Assembly: GCA_937871505.1 (NCBI GenBank)
Contig: CALMPF010000002.1
Location: 1-64,000, forward strand
Source of the DNA: an uncultured Planctomycetia bacterium
GTDB taxonomy: Bacteria; Planctomycetota; Phycisphaerae; Phycisphaerales; SM1A02
Direction of reading: 5' to 3'
Length of the DNA stretch: 64,000 nucleotides
This document shows, one piece after another, positions 17,257 through 26,604 of the stretch (position 1 is its first letter; each line of letters begins with the position of its first letter). The notes beneath the pieces were generated by a model. It was not told the origin of the DNA. It searched no databases and saw nothing but the letters and a program-made list of their open reading frames with translations. Both the position numbers and the translations under genes were made by a program.

Positions 17257-18891
17257 ATGGGATCGTCGCGGAACTGGGAGCAGCGCGTGCATCGATTTCG
17301 ATCGACGGCGGGGGGAAGCGTCAGCACGGCCAATTCGCGGGGCGACGGCCGGCAGGTGAGCCTTTGTGGGCAGCGGGCAGGATTGAGCGGCGACTCCGGA
17401 GAGGTTCCGCCGGCCCGCGCTGCGGTCCGGCGCCGCGCGCGGATCGCCGTCGCGGCCGCCGGGTGCGCGCTGCTCGCCTCTGCGGCGGCGCTGGGGCGCT
17501 ACGGCTCCGCCATCGCGGCGGCGTCCACCGCGCCGCGCGGCGCCGGGGGCGGGGGGGGAGTCGCGGGCGGGATCGGTCCGGACGTGATCGTCGGGGCGAT
17601 GAACAGCATCGCGAAGTACGGCACCGTCGAGGGCATCTCCGCCTACGCGCTGGGAACGACCTCGTGCAACATCGGTGACGAGATCGCCCTCTGGTGCGAC
17701 TTTCCCGTGCCGGGCCTCTGCACGGAGCAGGATCATCCGGTCATCGCCCAGGCGATCTACCGGCTCAAGGACGGCCGGATCGAGATGATCGGCATGAGCT
17801 GGCTCAAGCACGGCTTCTGCGCCCTCGCGGAGAACCTCTGCGGCCTCTGTCAACCGGACCCCTTCCGCTGCGACGCCCTCGGCGTCGGCTGCGCCGATCC
17901 GTATGACGCGGCGCTGAACGGTCAGCAGAGCAACCTCGGACCCCGATCGCAGGTCAACGCCTCGACGGGCGCGTTCCCCTATCCGTTCACGGCTCCGACG
18001 GCGGAGGCGATCATCGGCCGCCGTCTTCAGGTCCGCTTCGACGACCTCACGCCGGGGCTCAACCCCGGCGCGCTCTACTTCGGCGAGGGCCTCTACATCA
18101 CGCCGGACGACGCGGCTGCCGGAAATTCCGGCAACAACGCCTCGTATCGCCGCATCCTCGTCGGCGCGCTCACCAGCGGCTCCTACACGCTCGCCTTCGG
18201 CGGACCGACCTTTCAGCAGCGGCCGGGCATCTGGGCATGGAGGGATCACGGATTCGGGGTCAACCAGCCCGACGCCAGCGTGATCGTCGAGAACGTCGAC
18301 ATCTCCCAGGACGGTCGCTTCGTCGTCGCCTACAAGGTGTCGCCGCTTTCCGGCGGCGCCTGGCGCTACGACTACGCGGTCTACAACATGACCTCGGATC
18401 GCTCGGCGCATGCATGGACCGTTCCGGTGCCGCAGTGGGTCAACGTGACCAACTTCCACCACACCTCGATCGCGCATCACTCGGGCGAGCCCTACTCGAC
18501 CGAGTCATGGACGGCCGTGCGAGATTCCGAGAGCGTCACCTGGTCGACGGCCGGCTTCGCCGAGGAGCCGCTGGCCAACGCGCTGCGCTTCGGGACGATG
18601 TTCACCTTCGGCTTCGACGCGGACACCGCCCCGACCCTCGCGCCGGCGACGCTCGGCCTCTTCAAGCCCGGGAGCGCCCCGAGTCCGACGATCGCCGTCT
18701 TCGCCCCGACGCCTGCCGATCCTCCTCCGCCCTCGTGCGCCGGCGACCTCGACGGGGACGGCGTCGTCGACGGCGCCGATCTCGGCGAGCTGCTGGGTGC
18801 ATGGGGCACCGAGGCGGGCGACCTCAATGGCGACGGCATCACGGATGGCGCCGACATCGGCCTGCTTCTCGGTCTCTGGGGCGAGTGCTGA
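17257..18891 (+). CDS. Secreted protein of unknown function with C-terminal dockerin-like repeats (paralogue 1)
   Basis: First of three tandem paralogues. The open frame has a long N-terminus; a hydrophobic signal segment (RIAVAAAGCALLASAAAL) sits after basic residues, about 60 residues from ATG 17257. The start is uncertain; GTG 17356 would give a shorter leader. The body (about 350 residues) shares with its neighbours [74 protein letters not shown] and HHSGEPYST; many cysteines are conserved. I recognise no known fold. The C-terminus has two dockerin-like calcium loops ([17 protein letters not shown] and [17 protein letters not shown]), ending LWGEC. Confidence 0.75.
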   Translation: MGSSRNWEQRVHRFRSTAGGSVSTANSRGDGRQVSLCGQRAGLSGDSGEVPPARAAVRRRARIAVAAAGCALLASAAALGRYGSAIAAASTAPRGAGGGGGVAGGIGPDVIVGAMNSIAKYGTVEGISAYALGTTSCNIGDEIALWCDFPVPGLCTEQDHPVIAQAIYRLKDGRIEMIGMSWLKHGFCALAENLCGLCQPDPFRCDALGVGCADPYDAALNGQQSNLGPRSQVNASTGAFPYPFTAPTAEAIIGRRLQVRFDDLTPGLNPGALYFGEGLYITPDDAAAGNSGNNASYRRILVGALTSGSYTLAFGGPTFQQRPGIWAWRDHGFGVNQPDASVIVENVDISQDGRFVVAYKVSPLSGGAWRYDYAVYNMTSDRSAHAWTVPVPQWVNVTNFHHTSIAHHSGEPYSTESWTAVRDSESVTWSTAGFAEEPLANALRFGTMFTFGFDADTAPTLAPATLGLFKPGSAPSPTIAVFAPTPADPPPPSCAGDLDGDGVVDGADLGELLGAWGTEAGDLNGDGITDGADIGLLLGLWGEC

Positions 18892-19043
18892 GCGTCAACA
18901 ATCGCTGGACCTGGCTCCGCAGCGAAGCGAGGGAATGGCAGTCGAGCGGCTCCGTGGCTCGAAGCGGATGACGCGCCGTCGCGGCGAATGCGCCTCCGAC
19001 CCGGATCGCGGCGCTACGCTCTGACCTGTCTGCCCGCCCCGCA

Positions 19044-19134
19044 TCGAAGCCAGCATCGAAGCCGCCTCGAAGCCGGCCTCGAGACCGGCTTCGAAGCCAG
19101 CCTCGAGATTGGCGTCGAGACCGGTGTCCAGACC
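19044..19134. repeat. 12-bp tandem repeat (about 7.6 units)
   Basis: Units resemble TCGAAGCCAGCA/TCGAGACCGGCT, seven full units (one of 11 bp) and a partial, between paralogues 1 and 2. On the minus strand it would read as a Gly-Leu/Phe-Glu-Ala repeat inside a short open frame, which I do not call as a gene. Confidence 0.8.
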
Positions 19135-19286
19135 ACTGCGGGAGCGTGCAGCGCCGGGCGCGACGGTGCCCATCGACGGCGACGTTCACGCCAGTCGATG
19201 CGACCGCCGGGCCGCGGGAACTGGCGCGCTCCCCATCGAGACGGTCGCCGGGACCGTCGCTGCCGCACCAACAACGAGGATCAGTC

Positions 19287-20702
19287 ATGTCCTTCGGTCG
19301 ATTCGCCGCCTCTTCGGTGTCCATCGCCATCGTCGCGACCCTGTCCGTCCCCGAGTGCCGGGCCGAGCCAGGAGAGGGCGACACCGCCGGGCTCGCGGCG
19401 CCGGATGCATCCGTCGGCGCCCTCTCGACCTTCTCCAAGTACGGGAACGTCGGCGGCATCGCCGCCTATGCAATCGGCACCTCGACCTGCAATCTCGGCG
19501 ATGCGGTGATGCGCTGGTGCGGGGCGCCGGTGCCGGGGTTCTGCGTGGCGAACGAGCATCCGCTCCTCGTGCAGAACCTCTACCGGATCAAGGGAGGCCG
19601 GATCGAGATGATCGGGATGAGCTGGGCCCGGCACGCCTTCTGCGCCATCGGACAGAACCTCTGCGGGACCTGCGCGGCCCACCCGTTCGGGTGCGACGCC
19701 CTCGGCGTCGGCTGCTCGACGCCGAACACCTCGGCGATCAACGGGCAGCAGGAGTTCCTCGGTCCGCGCTCGCAGGTCGACGCGTCGACGGGCGCGTTTC
19801 CCTACCCGTTCAACGCGCCGGATGCGCCGCCGACGATCGGCCGCCGGCTTCAGGTGCTCGAGTCGGCGCTCGATCCGGCGCTGAACCCCGACGCCCTCTA
19901 TTTCGGAGAGGTGGTCGTGATCGCGGCCGACGACGCCGCAGCGGGCAACTCATCGAACAACGCCTCGCATCGCCGCGCCATCGTCGGGGCGTTCTCGAGC
20001 GGCGCGTGGACGCTCACCTTCACCGGCCCGACCGAGCAGGGCGCGGGCGCGATCTGGGCATGGAAGGAGAACGGTCTGGGACCGGGAGTGCCCGATCCAT
20101 CGGTGACGATCGAGCCCTTCGCCGTCGCCGGCGACGGCAACTGGGTGATCGGTCACAAGGCCGCCGCGAACGGGGACGGAACGTGGCGCTATGAGTACGC
20201 GATCTTCAATCTCGACTCCAACCGCTCGGGTCAGGCCTTCAGCGTCGCGATCCCTGCGGGGACGGCGGTGACCAACGTCGGACAGTCGATCATCGGCCAT
20301 CACTCCGACGAGCCGTACTCAACCTCGGCGTGGACGACATCGGTGACGGCCGACTCGGTCACGTGGGCGACGGAGACCTTCGCGGACGATCCGCTTGCCA
20401 ACGCCCTGCGCTGGGGCACCATGTTCGGCTTCCGCTTCGACGCCGACCGTCCCCCGGGCGGCACGACCGCGACGCTCGCCTTGTTCCGTCCCGGCGCCGC
20501 CCCGAACCCGACGCTCGCGGTCGTCGGACCCGCGCTGCCCCCGGCCTGCCCGGGCGACCTCAACGGCGACGGCGTCGTCGACGGAGCCGACCTCGGTGCG
20601 CTGCTCGGAGGCTGGGGGACAGCCATCGGCGACCTGAACGGCGACGGGGTCGTCACCGGGGCGGATCTCGGCATTCTCCTCGGCGGGTGGGGACCCTGCT
20701 GA
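19287..20702 (+). CDS. Secreted protein of unknown function with C-terminal dockerin-like repeats (paralogue 2)
   Basis: Second tandem paralogue, 471 residues. ATG 19287 gives a signal peptide (MSFGRFAASSVSIAIVATLS..CRA). The body repeats the family landmarks: [101 protein letters not shown] and HHSDEPYST. Two dockerin-like repeats close the protein ([19 protein letters not shown] and [19 protein letters not shown]), ending WGPC. Nearly even spacing of cysteines in CGAP..CVAN and CGTCAAHPFGC suggests disulfides. It lies between its two relatives with the 12-bp repeat in the preceding gap. Function is unknown; extracellular. Confidence 0.8.
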   Translation: MSFGRFAASSVSIAIVATLSVPECRAEPGEGDTAGLAAPDASVGALSTFSKYGNVGGIAAYAIGTSTCNLGDAVMRWCGAPVPGFCVANEHPLLVQNLYRIKGGRIEMIGMSWARHAFCAIGQNLCGTCAAHPFGCDALGVGCSTPNTSAINGQQEFLGPRSQVDASTGAFPYPFNAPDAPPTIGRRLQVLESALDPALNPDALYFGEVVVIAADDAAAGNSSNNASHRRAIVGAFSSGAWTLTFTGPTEQGAGAIWAWKENGLGPGVPDPSVTIEPFAVAGDGNWVIGHKAAANGDGTWRYEYAIFNLDSNRSGQAFSVAIPAGTAVTNVGQSIIGHHSDEPYSTSAWTTSVTADSVTWATETFADDPLANALRWGTMFGFRFDADRPPGGTTATLALFRPGAAPNPTLAVVGPALPPACPGDLNGDGVVDGADLGALLGGWGTAIGDLNGDGVVTGADLGILLGGWGPC

Positions 20703-20746
20703 GCGCCGGCAGCGACTCGACCGGCGGTCGATCCCGTCGATGCGCG

Positions 20747-20765
20747 CCGCACTCCAGCGCCCATC
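20747..20765. repeat. Terminus-like fragment of the hairpin repeat family
   Basis: CACTCCAGCGCCC at about 20750 matches the terminal sequence at 1996 and 2693. Only the end is recognisable, between paralogues 2 and 3. Confidence 0.4.
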
Positions 20766-20812
20766 GCTCGCGAGTCGCAGCGACGCCATTGCGTCGGGAG
20801 CCCCTGCGCCGC

Positions 20813-20818
20813 TACCGT
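20813..20818 (+). promoter_or_regulatory. -10 box TACCGT for paralogue 3
   Basis: TACCGT ends 7 nt before ATG 20826; TTGCGT lies 18 nt upstream as a possible -35. Gives paralogue 3 its own, possibly leaderless, transcript. Confidence 0.4.
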
Positions 20819-20825
20819 CGGCTCC

Positions 20826-22277
20826 ATGAAGCCGATCGTCTCCCGACTTCCGTCCATCGCGATCGCCTCGGCGATCACCCTCGCCGCCATCGGGCTCGGC
20901 CGCCTCGGTGCCGATGCAGCGCCGCGCGGCGACGCCGCCGACGGTGGAGTCGCCGGGATCATCGGTCCCGACGTGATCGTCGGCGCCCTGACCGGATTCA
21001 GCGTGTACGGCACCGTGGGTGGCGTCTCCGCGTACGCGATCGGAACCACGTCGTGCAACGTCGGCGATGCGATCCTCCTCTGGTGCGACACCAACGTCGC
21101 CGGCCTGTGCACGGCCAACCAGCATCCGGTGATCGCGCAGAATCTCTATCGGATCAAGGATGGCCGGATCGAGATGATCGGAATGAGCTGGCTGAAGCAC
21201 GGCTTCTGCGCCCTCAGCGGAACGCTCTGTTCGCCCTGCCAGAACGATCCCTACGGCTGCGACGCGCTCGGTGTCGGCTGCTCCGATCCCTACGGCTCCA
21301 GCCTGAACGGCAACCAGGGCTACCTCGGTCCGCGGTCGCAGGTGAATCCGACCACCGGCGCATTCCCCTACCCCTTCACGGCCGCGCCGCCGCAGGCGAC
21401 GGTCGGTCGGCGGCTTCAGGTCGCGGAGGCGGCGCTCAACCCGGCGCTCAATTCCGGTGCGATCTACTTTGGCGAAGGCCTCTACATCGCAGCCGACGAC
21501 GCTGCCGCGGGCAACTCCGCCAACAACGCCTCCTATCGCCGCGCCACCGTGGAGAGCTTCTCGGGCGGAGCGTGGACGCTGAGCTTCGCGGGTGCGACGT
21601 TCCAGCAGAAGCCCGCGATCTGGGCGTGGAAGGAGCACGGGCTCGGTCCAGGCATCCCCGATCCTGCCGTCTCGATCGAGACGTTCGCGGTCGAGGGCGA
21701 CGGGAACTGGGTCGTCGGTCACAAGGCCTCCGACAACGGCGACGGGACGTGGCGGTATGAGTACGCCCTCTACAACCTCGACTCGCATCGGGCCGGACGG
21801 GCGTTCACGGTGGCCGTCCCCGGCGGCGTGGCCGTCAGCAACGTGGGGCAGACGATCGTCAATCATCACTCCGGCGAGCCGTACTCCACGGCCGCGTGGA
21901 CGACGAGCATCGCCGATGGTTCAGTGACCTGGACGACGACTCCATTCGAGTCCGATCCCAACGCCAACGCCCTCCGCTGGGGAACGATGTTCAACTTCCG
22001 CTTCGACGCCGCCGCGCCGCCCGCGACGACGAGCGCGACGCTGGCGCTCTTCCGTCCCGGGACGGCCGCCGATCCGGTGCTCGCCGTCGTCGGACCGGCG
22101 CCGCCCGCCGTGGACCCGGCCGATCTCAACGGAGACGGAGTCGTCGACGGCGCCGATCTCGGCATCCTCCTCGGCGGCTGGGGCCTCGGCGGCGACACCG
22201 ACCTCGATGGCGACGGCATCACCGACGGGGCAGATCTGGGGATTCTGCTCGCCGCGTGGAGCACGCTCGGTGCGTGA
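20826..22277 (+). CDS. Secreted protein of unknown function with C-terminal dockerin-like repeats (paralogue 3)
   Basis: Third tandem paralogue, 483 residues. It starts at ATG 20826 with a signal peptide ([20 protein letters not shown]). Closest to paralogue 1 and 2 in [92 protein letters not shown] and [20 protein letters not shown]. Two dockerin-like repeats follow ([38 protein letters not shown]), but the protein ends WSTLGA, without the WG-x-C end of its relatives. If that cysteine matters for anchoring, this copy has lost it. Function unknown. Confidence 0.8.
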   Translation: MKPIVSRLPSIAIASAITLAAIGLGRLGADAAPRGDAADGGVAGIIGPDVIVGALTGFSVYGTVGGVSAYAIGTTSCNVGDAILLWCDTNVAGLCTANQHPVIAQNLYRIKDGRIEMIGMSWLKHGFCALSGTLCSPCQNDPYGCDALGVGCSDPYGSSLNGNQGYLGPRSQVNPTTGAFPYPFTAAPPQATVGRRLQVAEAALNPALNSGAIYFGEGLYIAADDAAAGNSANNASYRRATVESFSGGAWTLSFAGATFQQKPAIWAWKEHGLGPGIPDPAVSIETFAVEGDGNWVVGHKASDNGDGTWRYEYALYNLDSHRAGRAFTVAVPGGVAVSNVGQTIVNHHSGEPYSTAAWTTSIADGSVTWTTTPFESDPNANALRWGTMFNFRFDAAAPPATTSATLALFRPGTAADPVLAVVGPAPPAVDPADLNGDGVVDGADLGILLGGWGLGGDTDLDGDGITDGADLGILLAAWSTLGA

Positions 22278-22590
22278 CCCCTCCGATCATCCGGTCGACT
22301 CGGCGCATGCGGAATCTCCGGGGATTCATCGCGCCGCTCCGGCGCGACCGGCCTGCACCGCAGCGACGGGCGGAGCGCACGCTCGACGTCGCCGCGCACG
22401 CGCGACGCTTGGCGCCGCATCGCCGGTCAAGGCGGCGCTCGATCGCGTCCTTTCGCTTGCACCGGGCGCCGAGACCTTTACACTCCACGCTCGTCGCCAA
22501 CTCCGCGCGCAGCGTTCCGAGGGCTTCGGATTCATGCAGAGGGCCTCAGCGCGACGCGAGTCCGTTCGCCCATTCGATGTAAGGTCTGTC
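22278..22590. other. Gene-free stretch
   Basis: No gene. ACACTCCACGCTCGTCG near 22480 loosely resembles the terminus of the hairpin repeat family. No terminator with a T-tract is seen. Confidence 0.4.
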
Positions 22591-23964
22591 ATGATGAGAA
22601 CGCTGGCGCTCGCCTGCTGCCTGGGACCTCCCGCTTCTGCCGTCGCAGCGCAGTCGGGCGAGGACGGAGCGTCGTCCCCGGCGACGTCGCAGATACAGCC
22701 GCAGGCCGAACCGCCCTCGCTTCCGGGGGCGATCACCGAGGCGCCGGCAGCGAGCGGGACGGAAGCCGCATCGGCGCTCGGGCCGTGGATCCAGCCCTTT
22801 CAGTATGAGTTCTCGCCCGGCGACAGCCCGGCGAGCGAGGGCTTCGAACTCGATGAGATGTCGCGCAGGAGGCGCGGGATCTTCGATCTCGGCGCCGCGA
22901 ACGCGCCGTTCGACGCCCTGCGCGGCGGACTCGACCAGCTCTACCGCGAGACGGGCCTGCGGCTGGGCTTCGCGTACACGATGCTCCTTCAGCAGGCCAG
23001 CGGCGGACCGGGCGAGCGCACCGGAACGGCCGGCGACATCGACTTCATCTCGCGCTGGACGCTCGTCGGTCGAGGCACCAAGGACACCGGCACCCTCGCC
23101 TTTGACGGCGAGTACCGATTCAAGGTGGGGGACCAGCCGCCCTCTGCACTGGGCGGCGTGCTGGGAACGCTCACCAACACGACCGGCGGCTTCAGCGACC
23201 GCGGCTGGGTGGTGCGCGACGCCTACTGGCTCCAGCGGCTCTTCGAGGATCGGCTCCGACTGCTCGCGGGGCGCGCCGACGTCTCCGACTGGGCCGGCGC
23301 CACGCGGCTTCAGAGCATCAACCTCTACTTCTCCAACCGCGCCTTCTCCGCGAACGCTTCCGTTGCATGGCCGAACGGGCATGGCCCTGCGGCCGGCGTC
23401 TCGGTGGTCCCGACCGAGTGGTTCTACGCGACCGGCGGAATCGCCAACGGCTACAACCAGTCGAACACGATGGAGATCAACTCGCTCGAAGAGGGCGACT
23501 TCTTCTACTTCACGGAGTTCGGGCTGACGCCGATGATCGAAGGCCTCGGCCAAGGCCGCGCCCGGGTGCTGCTCTGGCTGATGGATGAGCGCGAGCGCTG
23601 GAACCTGCCCGAAGACAAGGGCATTTCGTTCATCCTCGATCAGAACATCGGCGAGCAGCTCTACGCGTTCCTCCGCTACAGCTACGCCGACGCGACGCTC
23701 ACCAACATCCGCAACGCGGTCCAGGCGGGCACGGGCCTTCGCGGCCTCCTCGGCAGCCCCGACGACGTCACCGGCTTCGCGGCCGGCTGGGGAGAACCCC
23801 CGGGGGACGGACGCGACGAGACGGTCCTCGAGCTCTTCCACAGGTTCCAGCTTCTCGAGTCGACGCAGCTCACGCTCGGCGCGCAGCTCATCCTCGACCC
23901 CGCGTTCAACCCCGACCAGAACACCCTCGGCGTCTTCTCGGTGCGCCTGCGCGTCGCGTTCTGA
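22591..23964 (+). CDS. Carbohydrate-selective porin, OprB-like
   Basis: A 457-residue outer-membrane beta-barrel. After a signal peptide (MMRTLALACCLGPPASAVAA) and an 80-residue Pro/Ala/Glu-rich linker, the barrel region has alternating aromatic strands: GLRLGFAYTMLLQQA, GTLAFDGEYRFKVG, RDAYWLQRLFEDRLRLLAGR, WFYATGGIANGYNQ, QLYAFLRYSYADA. DFISRWTLVGRGTKDTGTL and the repeated 'NQNTLGVFSVRLRVAF' end, with a terminal Phe for barrel assembly, fit the OprB family for sugar uptake. Two ATGs in tandem (22591, 22594) start it. Convergent with the phosphatase gene, only 27 bp apart. Confidence 0.8.
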   Translation: MMRTLALACCLGPPASAVAAQSGEDGASSPATSQIQPQAEPPSLPGAITEAPAASGTEAASALGPWIQPFQYEFSPGDSPASEGFELDEMSRRRRGIFDLGAANAPFDALRGGLDQLYRETGLRLGFAYTMLLQQASGGPGERTGTAGDIDFISRWTLVGRGTKDTGTLAFDGEYRFKVGDQPPSALGGVLGTLTNTTGGFSDRGWVVRDAYWLQRLFEDRLRLLAGRADVSDWAGATRLQSINLYFSNRAFSANASVAWPNGHGPAAGVSVVPTEWFYATGGIANGYNQSNTMEINSLEEGDFFYFTEFGLTPMIEGLGQGRARVLLWLMDERERWNLPEDKGISFILDQNIGEQLYAFLRYSYADATLTNIRNAVQAGTGLRGLLGSPDDVTGFAAGWGEPPGDGRDETVLELFHRFQLLESTQLTLGAQLILDPAFNPDQNTLGVFSVRLRVAF

Positions 23965-23991
23965 AGCGGTCGCGACGGGCCGCGGGAGTCC

Positions 23992-25350
23992 TCACCTGAG
24001 CTTCATCGCCACGATCGTCTGATCGTCGGCGGGACGGCGGCCGGCCTCGTGGGCGCGCACGGCGTTCATGATCGAGTCGATGACGCAGCCGGGTTCGCCC
24101 GAGCAGGCGATGAGGGAACGCTCGATCCCCGACGTGCCGAACATCTCGCCGCCGGGGTTCTTCGCCTCGGTGATCCCGTCGGTGTAGAGCACAAGCGTCT
24201 GTCCGGGCTCGAGGACGACATGGGCGTTCGCATAGCGCACCTCGTCGAGGATCCCCAGCGGGATCTCCGCCGCCGCGTCGAGCCTGAAGATCGCGCCGCC
24301 GGCGCCCGCCTGCTTGACCAGCGGCGGCTCGTGTCCGGCGCGGCTGTACGCGAGCGTCCGCGTTCGCGGGTCGAAGACCGCCGCAAAGGCGGTGACGAAG
24401 GAGTGCTCGATCCGCTTGGCCGAAAGATGGTGGTTCGCGTGCGCCAGCAGCTCCGCCGGCGTCACCTCGCGGGTGGGATAGGCATGGACGATCGCATGGA
24501 GCATCGCGCTGACCACCGCCGCCGCCGGTCCGTGGCCCGACGCATCGGCGATGAAGATCGCCCACGGCGAGTGCGCGAGATCGCCCGACGGGCCGTCGAC
24601 ATCGGTGATTCCGCCGAGCGGACGGAACCCGTAGAGATCGCCCCCGGCGGTATCGAAGGTCTCGTATCGCGCCGCGATGGCGACGCCCGCGATCTCGGGC
24701 ATCCGCTCGGGGAGCAGCGCCTGCTGGATCCGCGCGATCCGGTCGACCTCCTGGTGGATCTGCGCGCTGGCCTCGCGGAGCCGCTTCGTCAGCACGACGG
24801 TGCGCACGGTGCCCCCGACGAGATTTCCGCGGAGGATGCTCTCCTCGAGCTCCGCCACCGTGAAGCCCTCCGGATCGCGTCGCAGCGTGATCGCCCAGTT
24901 GAGCGCCTCGCCGTTGTCGAAGAGCGGCAGCGCGAGGATCGAACCGAACTCCGCCAGCGCATCGCCGAGGACCGGATCATCGGGGCAGTCGAGCCCATGG
25001 ATCAGCTTCGGCTCGTCGGTGGCGATGATCTCCCCGAGGATTCCGCCGGCGTGGACCGGGAGCGAGTCGAACTCCCGCCACGGGTTCCCCGTCACGGAGA
25101 GGACGTTCTCCGGGGTGAGCGTCATCCGCGTGATGCGATAGGTTCCCTTCGCCATCCCGCGCCGCGAGAGCGAGATGTAGCCGTCGACGGGATTGATCTG
25201 CCGGAACCCGCGGGCGAAGATCCGCTGCACCTCGGTCGGCTCGGTCGCGCCGCTCAGCTCGCGCACGAGGTCCATCAGGAGCGGAATCTTCGCGTTCCCG
25301 GAGTGGTCGACGGTGCGATAGGAGGCGGCCTGACGCGAAGCGCTGGTCAC
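23992..25350 (-). CDS. GAF-like sensor with SpoIIE/PP2C serine phosphatase domain
   Basis: A 452-residue signalling phosphatase of the RsbU type. Residues 20-190 form a GAF-like sensor (ILALPLFDNGEALNWAITLRR). A helix with RIQQALLPERMPEIAG (about 228-243) links to the SpoIIE domain, which has metal-binding GGDLYGF, ADASGHGPAAA, LYTDGITEAKN and PADDQTIVAMKL. Such proteins dephosphorylate anti-sigma-factor antagonists in partner-switching pathways, but no STAS or anti-sigma gene is beside it. Start is GTG 25350, with TACGAT 6 nt upstream and no ribosome site. It is divergent from the aldo/keto reductase gene. Confidence 0.9.
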   Translation of the reverse strand: MTSASRQAASYRTVDHSGNAKIPLLMDLVRELSGATEPTEVQRIFARGFRQINPVDGYISLSRRGMAKGTYRITRMTLTPENVLSVTGNPWREFDSLPVHAGGILGEIIATDEPKLIHGLDCPDDPVLGDALAEFGSILALPLFDNGEALNWAITLRRDPEGFTVAELEESILRGNLVGGTVRTVVLTKRLREASAQIHQEVDRIARIQQALLPERMPEIAGVAIAARYETFDTAGGDLYGFRPLGGITDVDGPSGDLAHSPWAIFIADASGHGPAAAVVSAMLHAIVHAYPTREVTPAELLAHANHHLSAKRIEHSFVTAFAAVFDPRTRTLAYSRAGHEPPLVKQAGAGGAIFRLDAAAEIPLGILDEVRYANAHVVLEPGQTLVLYTDGITEAKNPGGEMFGTSGIERSLIACSGEPGCVIDSIMNAVRAHEAGRRPADDQTIVAMKLR

Positions 25351-25356
25351 GCGGCG

Positions 25357-25362
25357 ATCGTA
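25357..25362 (-). promoter_or_regulatory. -10 box TACGAT for the phosphatase gene
   Basis: On the minus strand TACGAT ends 6 nt before GTG 25350. Part of a divergent promoter pair with the box at 25409. Confidence 0.45.
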
Positions 25363-25408
25363 GCGATCACCTCGGATCGCCCTCCGTCGAGCGGGATCGC
25401 GCCGACCG

Positions 25409-25414
25409 TACGAT
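25409..25414 (+). promoter_or_regulatory. -10 box TACGAT for the aldo/keto reductase gene
   Basis: TACGAT ends 7 nt before ATG 25422. Same hexamer as the opposing box at 25357-25362. Confidence 0.45.
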
Positions 25415-25421
25415 CGATGCG

Positions 25422-26534
25422 ATGCCCCTCGAAGCCGCCCCGCGCTCCCTCGACGCCGCCGTGACCCTCGGCCGCTCCGGACTTCGCGTCAGCCCGTTCT
25501 GTCTCGGCACCATGACCTTCGGCGAGGAGTGGGGACTGGGAGTCTCCGCCGAGGAGTCCTTTCGCGTCCTCGACGCCTATCTCGAACGCGGCGGCAACTT
25601 CCTCGACACCGCGAACATCTACAACAAGGGCCACTCGGAGGCGATCATCGGCGACTTCTTCGCCGACGGGCCGGGAGCGGGGAGGCGCGACCGGGTGGTG
25701 ATCGCGACCAAGTTCATGGGCAATCTCCATCCTGGCGATCCCAACGGGGGCGGAGGAGGCCGCAAGGCGGTCCTCGCGGCCTGCGAGGAGTCGCTCCGGC
25801 GCCTGAGGACGGAGTACATCGACCTCTACTGGGCGCACTTCCATGACCCGCACACGCCCATCGATGAGACGATGGGCGCCCTGGATGCCCTCGTCCGCCA
25901 GGGCAAGGTGCGCTACGTCGGCCTGAGCGACCACCCCGCATGGATCTGCGTGCAGGCGCAGTACGAGTCGATGCTGCGCGGCTGGGCTCCGCTGGTGGCG
26001 ATCCAGATCGAGTACTCGCTGCTCCAGCGGACCGTCGAGGCCGATCTGATGCCGATGGCCCGGGCGCTGGGATTCGGCGTCACGCCGTGGAGCCCGCTGC
26101 GCGGCGGCGTGCTCACAGGGAAGTTCACGAGAGCGAGCCATCCGGAACCGGGCACCACGCGCGTGACGCCGGAGAGCAGGTTCCTCGTCGAGTCGACGTA
26201 TCGGATCCTCGACGAGCTCGCCGCGATCTCCGCCGACCTCGGGGCCACGATTCCGCAGGTCGCGCTCCGCTGGGTTCAGCAACGCCCCGGCGTCTCCTCG
26301 ACGATCATCGGCGCCCGCACGGTTCCGCAGCTTCTCGACAACCTGGGTGCCCTGTCACTCTCGCTTTCGCCATCCCAGATCGAGCGCCTTGACGAGCTCT
26401 CGAAGCCGGCGCTTCCGTTCCCGCACGAGTTTCTCGAGCTCGTGCGCTCGGCGATCCACAACGGGAGCACGATCAACGGCGTGACCCCGCCACCGTGGCC
26501 GCTCTCGCCGAAGGGCGACGCCGATCGGTGGTGA
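25422..26534 (+). CDS. Aldo/keto reductase
   Basis: A 370-residue NADPH-dependent (beta/alpha)8 oxidoreductase. Catalytic tetrad residues are visible: Asp and Tyr in DTANIYNKGHSE (about 66-77), Lys in VVIATKFMG, and His in LYWAHFHDP. The cofactor end SSTIIGARTVPQLLDNLGAL is typical. The subgroup resembles YghZ/Kv-beta-like or YajO-like reductases. It is divergently transcribed from the phosphatase. The C-terminal 40 residues (GSTINGVTPPPWPLSPKG) are common in longer members. Physiological substrate unknown. Confidence 0.88.
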   Translation: MPLEAAPRSLDAAVTLGRSGLRVSPFCLGTMTFGEEWGLGVSAEESFRVLDAYLERGGNFLDTANIYNKGHSEAIIGDFFADGPGAGRRDRVVIATKFMGNLHPGDPNGGGGGRKAVLAACEESLRRLRTEYIDLYWAHFHDPHTPIDETMGALDALVRQGKVRYVGLSDHPAWICVQAQYESMLRGWAPLVAIQIEYSLLQRTVEADLMPMARALGFGVTPWSPLRGGVLTGKFTRASHPEPGTTRVTPESRFLVESTYRILDELAAISADLGATIPQVALRWVQQRPGVSSTIIGARTVPQLLDNLGALSLSLSPSQIERLDELSKPALPFPHEFLELVRSAIHNGSTINGVTPPPWPLSPKGDADRW

Positions 26535-26604
26535 AGGGCGGCGCCGCAAGACCAGCAGCCGCCTGCTCCGGCCGTTCACGTCGTCGAACAGGAGAAGAGC
26601 CCCC

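Noticed and set aside
18895-19173. Minus-strand ORF with a Gly-Leu-Glu-Ala repeat
   Set aside because: The repeat is a by-product of the 12-bp minisatellite; the rest has no features and no ribosome site.
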